Shown here piece after piece: positions 34,501 to 46,500 of a DNA stretch of 64,000 bases. This stretch comes from Purshia tridentata (taxonomy: Eukaryota > Streptophyta > Magnoliopsida > Rosales > Rosaceae). Position 1 is the stretch's first letter; each line of letters begins with the position of its first letter. The notes beneath the pieces are model-generated. The model was given only the letters and a program-made list of their open reading frames with translations, was not told the origin of the DNA and searched no databases. The stretch lies in contig QANT01001133.1 of the NCBI GenBank assembly GCA_003254885.1, positions 1-64,000 on the forward strand, given 5' to 3'. A program made the translations under genes and the position numbers.

Positions 34501-37500
34501 CAAATGACAGACTTTAGCCAAAGTATCTAAACATTTGAAGTATGCTTTGAAATTCTCATTGGACATCTCATCAAGACCTCCTCAAATGTTTTTGCCACAT
34601 CAAAAGATTTTGTGGATACTGGATGTATGGAGATCAGTTGATGCAGGTGAATGAACTTTTCTGTTAAATTCTTTTATTTGTTCTGTTATGAGTATGCTTA
34701 TGTATTTCCTTGTGTTGCAGTGAATGCAAAACTTGCCAGCTTCGTACTCGAGATGTGGTTCAGGTGGCATCAATCTTTGTGGATCTATTGCCCTGTTTCT
34801 GTCAAGGTACCTGTACTAGCATATACGTTGGACTTTCTGCAGTTGTTGTATTTTCATTGACCGACTTCCTGTTTTGTGGTTTGCTAATTGCATACAGAGC
34901 TTCTCAAGGACTGATGTTTACAATATTCCAGTACCTGATGTGCTCGTCCAGCCTGTGGTAACAGCAACAGTCTTCCAGATACTGTAAGATGTTTATTTCC
35001 ATTTAAAGGATTACTGATTCTTCCTTATATTAGAAATTAAAAAGATAGAAATTCTATATGTATTGTATGTTTGCTTGTAGGCACCAGTGTCTGGTGTAAT
35101 GGGGATTGGTAAATTTTCTTCCACATGATCATCTATATTTGTAAATAGGTTTGCAGAAATGAGGATTTGACCGCCAGTACAAAATGTTGACCATCTCTTG
35201 TTTGATAATTCCATTTAATATTGGTTCAAAGAAATTGGTCATCATTTCATAGTACTTTCCTTGCACTTTCTGTTGTCAGTTTGATCAAATGTGTTTCTTC
35301 GTATGAAAAGAAAACATAAAAATGATTAGAGTAAAATCTTTAAGTTGGAGCAATGTGCATATGAATCTTATTATTGATTGGCTTTGCACATTTTTTTTTC
35401 TTGTTAAAGTTGATTGATATGTTTTCTATTTCCATACCTGTTTCTCTCTCTCTCTCACTCTCTCTCTTCGTGTGCAAATTAGGCAAAGCACATCTGCTAT
35501 CAAAGACTATTTTGTGGGCACTCTGAAGCTTAGAGCTGCATCATGTAATCTATGGCACTGCTCTCTCCCAGGAGCAAATTTGCCTTGTTTTCTACTGTCT
35601 GCTGCTCACTCTCTGTTCCAGCAGGTAGGGTAACTTCTGTGACTTGCTGACTCATTTTTTATTAGTATAATTTCATTTTATTCTCTGCTTGCAGATTGTA
35701 TATGCACATGAGAAATCTTTTGATGCTGATCAATTCACTAAAATCAAGGTTCTTTTAGAGGTATGTTGTATAAATATAGAATGGACTGTTGAGCTATTAA
35801 GTGCTTCTTGGAAATGGGTCAAACTATTCTGTTTTTACCTACTTTGATGTTAGATGTAAAATTCAGAATTTAATTGATAGTTATTCCACTTCTGTACTGT
35901 AAGCTTAAGATATAATTTAACCGATCAGAATTATTATATGCAGAAAAAATTATTGTCCAACCTTATTAATTCTTCTATGATGTCTAAAAATATTGATCTT
36001 TCAAAAATAGAAGACATTGACAGTACTATTTATATCTTCATGTGGCAACAGCAAAGAAGCAGTCTTGTGGGGTCTCTTATTTCAAAATCAAGTCATCACG
36101 GGCTGAAAGATTCAGTTGATATATTTATCAAGCCACTACTTCAAAACCTCTATCCTAATTGCTCATCTAAAGGTTATTTATTTATTTATTTTTTCAAATT
36201 AGTTCTGTGCATACAAATTTGGAACATGTGAAAGCACGTTTATTTTATACTGTTGGAATCTATCTAATACTTATTTTTGGTTCACATACTCGTATCCAGA
36301 TTATGGTTCTTATTTCATTCATGTTTTAGACAAGGTTTCTATATTTTCATGTTGTAGTATCTGGTTTATGAATTCTTGGTTTTTCAATTTAAATGTTGAC
36401 TTGGATTTGCAAACCTTAATTTCAGAGTTTGACTTTAATGGTGGTTGTGCTTGGTTGCGGCTTGGGATATTACGTTTTAAACTCTTGCTTAGCTGTGATG
36501 ATCTGGATCCTGCCATGAAGTACTACTGCAAGAATTCACTGGTAGCAGAGAAGATATCTTTGCATAAACTTGAAATTCAGGTTTTTTCCATGAATATATT
36601 CATCCAGTCCATGACTAGTTGTAATCAATACCTTTTCAGCAATTTCAAATTTCATGCTATGCATGTGGTGGTCATGACATAAATGCACATGTATATGTAT
36701 TATACCATATGTATGTGCAAGCATGTGTCAATTGCCATACATGTAGATATATGTAGATATATGTGTTTATACGTGTACATGTGTGCGTGGCACAGCATAC
36801 TTCTGCAGATTTATGGTTGATCTCATATAAAATCTGAACTTACTCTTTGTATTGCTGTTTTCTGTTGTTGTAATAAGATTAAGCTGAATAACCTTTGAAT
36901 GATTTTTCTTATAGGTGCGGAAAAAATGTGAGTATTTGGCAGGGCAGATTTCTACAAGAGATTCTGATGGAAAAAAGGCACAGGCTTTGAAAAATCTAGA
37001 AGTGCAGCACAGAAGGCTGCAGAGAAAGGTCTAAATTTTTTTACCTTTGTTCCATTTATAGACCACATATTGTAGGTGTTTTTTTATTTTTAAACTTGAA
37101 AGTATGCTAGTTTTATTTGATGAACTTTGGTGTCTGAAATAGAAGCATAGGATACCCTCTGATATATTATATATCTTCAGCTTCTATGCACAATGAACTT
37201 AATGTCTCTGCTTTTATCTGTTCCTTTTCTTTCATCCGATGATACTTTTTTGTTGCACAGGTTGTGTTCCGCTCTGAGTACCGAAAATTTAAGGGCTTAA
37301 AGCACGAATGTGATAAATTTCTTGAACGTGTTACATCTGATGGGTTTTTTCAACATGTTACATCTGATGCATTTTGCAAACGCGTTGCATCTTCAGAAGT
37401 TCTAGTGGGTAGTGTTGAAGCCATGAAATTACAACAGATTCTCGACCAAGGCTCCAACTGGCAGGTGTACTTCGCTTTACTTGTAATTGGATGTTTTGAT

Positions 37501-40500
37501 AGCGGCCATTCTTTCATTTTTGTTTTAAGCTGTAGCTCTCCGATCACTAATTGTTCTCTGCTTCTTATATTTATCCCAGAAAATGGCAACTGGTTTTACT
37601 GAACAACTATCATCGGACGAGTACCGTGAGCATATTGATTTTGTTCAACCAGTTCTGGTTGCATTATATGAAATGAAATTGGGCTTGTCACTGATTCTGT
37701 CACATGTTCTGCAAACAATAATCCTTATTAGAGTTGAGCTGGACAATACGAATATGATTATGGTACTTCTTTAATGTTTTATCCTTTTATATTTTTTCTT
37801 TTTAGTGGTGTCTTGTAGCTTTAAATGGCTGACAAAGAGGGTCTGGCAGGGATCAATTTGTTCATTCATAAGATACCCTAGAGTATCTGCTTCCAAGACC
37901 ATTTCTGTTGACTTAAACAATGGCTCGAGTAATTTTCCCTACTACAATGTTGAAATCCCTACAATCTTCAATGCCGAGGATATAGGTCTACTTGAGAAGT
38001 TGATTACTTTTTCCAGTGACAGTGTGACTAATAAACTGGTATGTATTTCATATTGTACACTGTTTTCCCCATAAGGTAATCGCACTTAAGTTATTCTGTT
38101 TCTCTGTTTAATTTCTGGCAAACTTTTCTTTTCCTTCTAATCCATCTTTTGATATAAATTCAGCACGCCTTTGCAAGTTTTTGTTGACCAAGACTCGTAA
38201 CTTTTTGTAACAGGTCCCTGTTACACAACTTAAAGCTGCTCTGCATCGGAACATTCTTGTCCGTGTTGCACATTATGTTGCTAATTCGCAGCTGATGGAT
38301 TATGCATCTTTTATGGTGTGGTTCTTGCCCATGGTCTTTGCAACTATTTAAGTGGAATTCACTTTTGGAGTGATTCACATATGTTAATACATTTTGTGTT
38401 TTGAATCAGCTCTTGGATAAGATATTTAGTGAATTTACAAACCATTGGATGACTATGAAGATTCAATCGAAAACCAAAGATGACTACGCATCTCAGCAAT
38501 ACAAGTTTAGGCCTCGTGCATTTAAACTTGAGAGTATAATTGAACTTGATATATCACCTCTTGGGAAGTCATTTTCAAGTCAAAGCTTTTTGGAATGGAA
38601 GGAGTTTCTTTCTGAAGATGAGTATATTTCAAGGGTAATCCTTCTGTGATTTTATTAGTACTAAATGTATGTATTTATTGTTCATTCCTGTTTTCTTCTG
38701 GGTGCAAATTACACTTATGTATATGCTTCCTATGTATTTTTCTTATTTTATTTGCTTTTTCTTCCATCTCCTGATAAGGAATTTTTTTTTATCAATTCAG
38801 GAGGAAGCTTCAAAGGAACTGGAAGATTCAGAAGAAGAATGGAACCTTACAGAGGATTCCCTTGTGGAAGATGTAGTCCACACTCATAATCAGTTATTTG
38901 GGTCATATAATCTTGTTCTATCTGTAAGTTCATTTGGAGGCTCTTTGCTCTGTTTTCTTATTGCTGATTTTTTAATTTGGAGGCTCAATGCTGTGTTTGC
39001 ATCTTGCTGATCTATGAGTTATGCATATTACCTTTTTTTCTCTTCAGGTGCAAAGAATTTTATTTGATTCAGATTTGTTGGCTTTAGTGAAATTTCTTAA
39101 TAGAGAACGTAACCAGAAAACTTGTTAAAATCATTTTATTTTATTTTATGACTTTTAGAAAAAATATCAACAGAATATGACTTCTACAAGTTCATTTGAA
39201 GCTTCTGTAGCTGGTATTCTACTGATGCAAATATAGATTTAGGTCGAGATATTTGTGGTTAGGTTAACATATATGGTAGGGTCAAATTTTTTCTTATTTT
39301 CAAATCCCTAAATGTGTGTGCATTAGGGCCTTGTATCTTTCCTGACATAGTGTTTCTTTTAATTCAGCCCGGTACTTTCCATATCAATGATTTTGACAGA
39401 ATGCTGTCATTCATAGATTCGCATACGCTTGGAGTAGGCATGGTCAAAGGTAATTTTCTGCAGAGAAATTTAGGGTGGATTTCGTTCTATTCCCTATTTT
39501 CATGTTTTTATTCTATTTTGTTTCCAGGTTTGGTGGGTTCATTTCTTTCCAGTTTGGATGCCCTACTTGTACCAGAGAATTTGTTTCGTATTTGTTTGGA
39601 GCACAAGCAGATGTTTGTTTCATCTGACATGCCAGCCAGCAAATACAAATTTTACAAGGTTTGCAAATATCAGTGTCCTAATATAAAAAATTTCTCTTCA
39701 GTCACATCATATATAACTTTCATTCCTTTATGTGTAGGATCCAAATGCTCCGAGGATGTATGAAATGGTGAAATTGCTTACTCCTCTTCAGCAGCGTATC
39801 CATTCCCTTTTAAATGAGTACGAAGATCATCATGAACTTCGGAAAATATTAGATGTAATTGAAATGCTTTTGAATATTCCATTGAGCACCTCCCTAGCGA
39901 AGGTATGGATACTTCCATTTAGTATTGTTTATCTATTATTGTGTAATAAGTAGTGCTTTGATGCTTTTTCTTTAATGGATCAATTCACTGTTCATTTGGT
40001 TTATTCTTGCTGTCTGATGACTTTTTGTCATGGAGATCTTAGCAGCATACATACGTGTGTGTTGGCACGCAAGTACATGCATATACAAGCTTGCATGCAT
40101 AGTGTTCGTTGCTATGTGAAGATCCAGTATTGATCTATTTAATTTATTTTTGCTGTGAAGGCTCTTTCAGGATTGCAGTTTCTCATTAACAGGCTCTATT
40201 TATTACAAGAAAATGGCTCAAAGTTTGCTTTCTCGGGTAAGAGTTCTCCTTCAATGAGTCTTTTATTTTTTTTCTTTGTGGGATCAGTGCATGTGTACTA
40301 CTATGTTTACTTTTTCTCTGTCTTCTTATAGATCAATTGAAGCCTATTTATGATCTGGTGCTCTTGTGGCAAAAGATGGAATTGGAGTCCTGGCCTGCCT
40401 TGCTTGATGAAGTGCAGGATCAATATGATATTAATGCTGGAAAGGTAAATTATTACTTGTACAGGACTAGGGAATGCTCAGATTTTATGTAGAGGACTGG

Positions 40501-43500
40501 GAAAATAGCAATAATAATGACCATGTGAAACTTAAGTAACATAACATTTTAGAACACCATTATATTCCATTCTTGCTTGCATCATAACCACTCATGTTTG
40601 AAAAGAAAAAAGTTTTGAGTCATTCATGGTTTGTGGGTTTAATTATCAAGTTAATATTCAATTATCAGTTAAAAAGACGGAAGCCTTTAGCATAGTTGAT
40701 TAATAAATTGATATGTGCATTCATCTTTCTCAAATAATTATGATGAACTGTGGTGCTTATGTATCATAGCAGCCCTGGGCTTCAGTATAGTGATTAATTT
40801 TCATTGTCTAATATGATATTTTTGTCTTATTATTTTTGCAGTTGTGGTTTCCTCTCTATTCAATTCTACGACACCGACTTTCTTCAGATGTTGGTGAATA
40901 TAAACAATCTACTATCCAAAGGCACGTTCAAAATAAATTCATTTTCTATACAATTTATGCCTGCTTTATGTTTCTAGTTTTATAGTTTTTGAGGTTGCGT
41001 GACACGAATGCAACTTTGCAGTTTGGAAGACTTCATTCGAACATCCAGCATTGGTGAATTTAGAAAACGCCTTCAACTTCTTTTTGCTTTCCTTGGCCAA
41101 ATAAATACTGGAATACGCCTGCAAGTTTATTCAAGGTAGGATTGTAAAACTGTGCTATACTTAAAATGCAAAAATTTTTAGAACAAGGGGAAGCTGAAGT
41201 TCTCACATCTTTTAGTTTTTCCTTCTCAATCCTACTGGCAGAAATTCCTCATAATGGTTTCATAACACTTTTTCCTGCTCAATCCCACTGGAAGAAATTC
41301 CTCATAATGGTTTCATTCCACGTTGGCAGCATGCTGCTAAATTTATAGTTACTAGAAGAATAGTTTTCATATGAAATCTTTTTTGTTTGTCAAGATATAT
41401 TAATTGTTCATAATTCATGGCAGTCCTTGCGAGAAGAAAAATGTGAAGATTTTGTACAATGCGTTTGGATATTATGTGCAATTCTTACCAGCGTGAGTTC
41501 AGTTAACACTTAGTGCTTTGTTATTATCTCCTCCTCATATTTACCCTCATGGTCATTGAGATATTGTGCTGGTTTCATTCTAGAATTTTGGGGCACATAG
41601 ATTCTTGTAGAAGAAAAATTGAGAAGGAACTGAAAGAGCTTCTCAAACTACGTCAGTGGGAGCATCGTGAGAGTTCGCTGTCTATTGAAAGCTTCAAAAG
41701 GACAAGGCAGAAGCTCAGGAAGATTATAGAGAAGTACACAGTAAGTAATGTATTATCTATTTTGTTTCGCAAATCAGCGTAAAGTAATTGATTAAAGGCC
41801 CAGACTGCATAACTAGTGATTCAGATGGTGTTCCTGACTGCTGCATGAGTGATCTGAAGACCAGGCGTATTCCACCAACTTGATGTTTTATCATGGATGA
41901 TTCTATCCTCATAATATATTTCTATGCAAGTTAGCATATGTTCAGCACTGAATCTGTTAGGCAAGGCTGCAAAGGTCATTTTGTACAGTGATATAAGAAA
42001 ATCACTCTCAGTTGTGTCATGTGTTAATACAAGTCTTACATGGCCTTAAAGTTATGTTAAATAGACTTCTGATTTTGAGAATATTTAAGATGCAAAAATT
42101 CCAGTATCAGATTTATTGGTTGACCTTGCAATTCAAGGTCATATCTATTTTTGATGCTTTACTTGAGATGTTTTTTTCTAATATCCAATTGTGGAATACT
42201 TTCTCTAATTAGACTGTCTAACATATTATCTTCAATCATGATCGCTGATCAAGTGGAGTCATGTTTGTACATATGGTCCTCAGTAACAGTTTGACAATAT
42301 AACATGCATGACTGTTTGATAAGTGGACACTACTCCTTGTTTATGGGTTTAGTCCACATTATATATTGGTAAAAGTAGTAATCATGTGCCTCTGTTCTTG
42401 TGTGAATAGGTTCTCCTGGAACAACCTGTGATTCTTTTTCTTGAGCAAGATACAGTCAATGGGGCTGAAGCTCAATCTCAACAATGTCAAAAGTTTCTCG
42501 TTGATAATGTGAATAGCAAAATAGGGATGATGGATGCTGCTTTTGATTGGACAGTGTTCAATGAGGAAGACAGGTAGGTCTCTTCATCTATTAAAATATT
42601 CCTTCTGCTTCATTCTTTTGTAAGAGATCCGAATCCAGAACTTTGACGTGATCTATCTGAAATAGGTGTATGTGGTACGCTGGTTGGATAAAAAAGGCAG
42701 ATTCTACTCTGCAGAACTTACGGCTTGATAAAATACTTGAATTTGGATATTCACAGTCTAAAGGTGCTGCAAGTCTTCCTTTTTCCTTTATGAATATTCT
42801 TGAATTCCTTGTTGCTTGGTTCTTGCATCCCAAAACTTTTCAATATCCGGTCTCAGTAACACAGAAATCTGCTTAGAAGTTGCAGGAATTCTTAGGCAAT
42901 GCCCAGCTTCTCTGTCCATTTGTCCTTTGTACGAGGATGAATGGAATTCTGTGTGGCAAACACTTCAAACAATATTTAGGGATGCAATGGAGTGTTGCAA
43001 TCTGTGGAAGGATGCTAACAAGAGTCAAAAGAAGGGACGGGCTTTTTCTTGCCTTCTAAATCTTTTGAAAAGCAGTGGGTTGTCTAGGGACATATTTACT
43101 GAGGTATGAACATTGGATGTCTGTTGCTTTTCAGAGCATATTCTTCATATATAATATACCATATATGCTCTCACCTGAGTGACTAGAGATAGTCACCGGG
43201 TGAGCTCTACTATCACAATGTAAGCTAATTGTGGTTTTTCTTTTACTGAATGGTTTCTGATAGGATGAAGTTAAATCTTGGTGGTTTGTTCAACCTTCAT
43301 ATGATGTTCAGCATTTGCTGCTGACACAAAGTAGAATTCCTAATGGAGTTTCTGATACTGTTGTTCCAAGCAACTTTCAAAGTTTTCCCCATCAAAATTT
43401 TGTTACTGAATGGAAAGCAGCTAATGAATACTACTTCAAGAGCATAGCATCTGTGCTCTTTACTAACAAACAGGTAATACCAAAATTCCAAAAGGATGAA

Positions 43501-46500
43501 CCATTACTTTTCATCTGAATCTAGTCATTTTGGTTTGACCACCAACCTGTTTGTGTTAATGTTATATGCTTTGCAGATTGGCAAGGCAGACCCTTTTCTC
43601 CACCAGCTCATCAAAATACAACAAAATCAACAGAAAGCTGCAAATAAATTCGCAAAGCATTTGAGGTGTTTGAAGGAATGCATCTCTACTTTGGAGAATT
43701 TATATTCAAATTCCATTGATTCTGATGATGGAAGTGGTAGGAAGTGCTCCATTGGTCAAAATCAACATGCTACCTTCAAATGCATGTGGCAGCAGAAAGT
43801 AATTTCTAACCGTGGAATGTCATTTGAATTTGAAGGCTTTTCTTCATAGTTTTAGATAATGATAATTTCCTTTTGTTGCAGCAACTATTTGATAGTTTGT
43901 GTGCCATGTCGCATGAAGAGTTGTTGTTGCTAAAGACATTCGAGCATACCCATTTAGACAATTGTCGAACTGTAAAGAATGAAGCAAATGAGTTTCTTGC
44001 TTCCATCGAGAAATTTATTCCAGTTCTGCTGAAATCTAAGGTGTGATTTCTGTTCCTCGTGTGTCCTACACTTCTTCCCTGATTTTGGTAGCTCTCACAC
44101 TGCATCTATGTAAAAATCTGTAACAGGAATCACTGGACAATTACCTTCTTGGCCCAGATAGAGCTATAGCTACAGTGTCTGGCTCTTTGCAATGGTTTTT
44201 TATTTCAAAGCAGATGGAACAATTAGTGTTCCAGAACTTCCAGGTTATAAAGGAGTTTCAGGAGCATCTTCTTGCTTTCCATGGGAAAGATGTGGATAAA
44301 AGCTCTGTTAAAGATATTTTGCTTGGTCATTTTGATGAAATATTTAAGAAGGTATCTTTGTGTTTCTCCTAGTTCTGAATACATCTTTTGGTGGTGTCAT
44401 CTTTTGTATGATAAATGAATTCTTTATCAGTAGAGTAATATGAAATCTGATGGAGATTTCCTGGCAAAGTTTTTAAGGCTTTATTTTTTTGGAATTTTTT
44501 CAGGGAAGAATTATGGAAGGGGAGTTTAATTCAGCCATGGATACGAAAATTGTATCAGTTGGTACACATGACAAGGACGATTTCCATAAAATTGATGTTG
44601 CATTTTGGGAAGCTCTAAGAACTACATTTGAACATATTGGGGGCACAATGCAAAGATTAGGTTCGCCAAGTAATGGAGATGGTCATCCAGACAAGTCACT
44701 GGGGAAAATTACCTCTTGGGAAACAATATTTAACTCATTCATGAAAAATCTGAGCTTGGACTGTTTATGTGATAAGCTTTTAAGAACAATATTTTATGCT
44801 GTGAGTTTTATCTTACTTTTTTTTTGTTGGTTTTTGGCTTGTGAATGAATACACTAAATCATCTATTGTGCTGTGCTCAGGAAAAACTGGTGAATCATTG
44901 TGGTGGTAAATCTCGCAGTGTTTTTGTCCAAATTGAAGCACATTTTAAGCATCTGCATTTGTGTTTGGAAATCTTGTTCAACTTTGGTCATGCTCTGATG
45001 AAAGAACTTTTAGTTATGCGCAAAACTGTAAGTTGGTTTTCTTTTTGTTTGGTAAGAAAACTGTAAGTTGGTTTTCTCTGCTTGTTAATCATGCCTATAA
45101 TCTTAAAGGGAACTTTGTCTGTCTTCTTACATTCCCTTTTCTTTTGTTGGTGGGGGTCAAAACAGCTAGCTAACAGCTAATTATATGCTAACTCTTACAT
45201 TCCCTTTTCTTTTGTTGGTGGGGGTCAGGGAATGGGAACATGGGACTGAAGTCTCATCCTAAATGCTCCCATTCCCATAAAATGGGTTGGAGAGGTTTTC
45301 GATCTGGTCATACTCATATCTCAAGGATCTGTGTGTGTGTTTGTAACTTTTCTCTTATTTTCTGTCATCCTCCCGTTTCTCACTCTTTTTTTACCAAGAT
45401 CAAACATGGAGGTGGTAATCTAATTCTCATATCTCACCTCGTTTTGCAACTAGAACTGCTACCACCCACCCATAAGCTGCCTATAAAGCCAGTACTACTA
45501 CTATGCACGACCTACCATATCTTCAATGCCAAGGTACAGTGTTGTGATGCCATCTACAACATCCATCCCCACTCTGAACCTTTCTTCTCCAGTTTCTTAT
45601 GCCCTGGTGGACATCTTTGCCTTCTTTCCTCAACTCTGCCATTAAAGCATGTAAACCTCCTTCCAATTGCAATGCTCAACATCCAACAGAACCACCACAT
45701 CTCTAACCTTTCACTAAAACATCCACAACCACAATCTATCCCACCATAAGCTAAATTTTTTTGACCATTTTCACTGAGCAACAAGGCTTGCATGCCTTTA
45801 TGTATGAGAATACAGATGTGGAAGTTAAAGGGCATTTCATCTGTTACATTGAACTGGAGGTGCTATTTTATTCAAATTTAAGTTTGTAAAACATTCACTT
45901 GGTTATTTTTAGGAAGTTAAATTATTCTTGTCAGTGATTCTTGAAATTTGAATAACGGTCGTTAATATGTAAATTTGTATGCAGGTATCTTTAACAATTC
46001 ATATGCTTGCAAAAGTTTTAGCTTTATATTCAAAGGGGTCTGGGATCTCTTCTGAAGACCAAGGGGATGATGCTACTGGTGATATGTCTCAAGATAAAAC
46101 TGGAACAGGTATGGGGGAGGGTGTAGGACTGAACGATGTCAGTGATCAGATTACTGATGAAGATCAACTTCTTGGATTATCTGAGAAGGTATGGATTTGA
46201 GCATATTGAAATTTCCAACCAATTTATCATGCTAGGTTTTTCATGCGGCACTTTGTCACAAGATGTTATTAAATTTTCCTCTGCCTGTTTCTGCAGGGCA
46301 ACGAAGAACAAGATGCCTCAGGTGAAGTCCCAAGTAAAAATGATAAAGGGATAGAGATGGAGGAGGATTTTGCAGCTGATACGTTTAGTGTCAGTGAAGA
46401 CTCTGAAGAAGATGCAAATGAAGATGATGGGGATGAGCAATTAGAATCCGCAATGGGAGAAACTGGAGCTGATGGTGAAATGGTTGATGAGAAACTTTGG

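Larger units (their letters stand above)
32259..41135 (+). other. MDN1: MDN1 exons 31-55: linker and first part of stalk
   Basis: Exons: 32259-32439, 32525-32590, 32677-32765, 32849-33097, 34511-34646, 34721-34806, 34898-34983, 35483-35624, 35695-35760, 35944-36172, 36426-36580, 36915-37028, 37261-37464, 37580-37762, 37850-38038, 38214-38315, 38410-38634, 38801-38923, 39368-39449, 39528-39658, 39738-39902, 40161-40236, 40332-40444, 40842-40921, 41022-41135. The exon 45 acceptor at 37850 (tctggcag) has a poor pyrimidine tract but is the best in-frame site. The frame joins as DNTNMIM + GSICSFIRYPR. Exon 54 needs a GC donor. The region is mostly helical, low-complexity stalk sequence. Confidence 0.85.

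Noticed and set aside
39049-39128. Possible extra MDN1 exon (VQRILFDSDLLALVKFLN)
   Set aside because: Exon 48 joins exon 49 in phase without it, and its only plausible donor would break the frame.
45240-45749. A 169-codon open frame inside MDN1 intron 66
   Set aside because: It has no domain, unusual composition and no promoter context, and lies in a C-rich intron region between well-defined exons.
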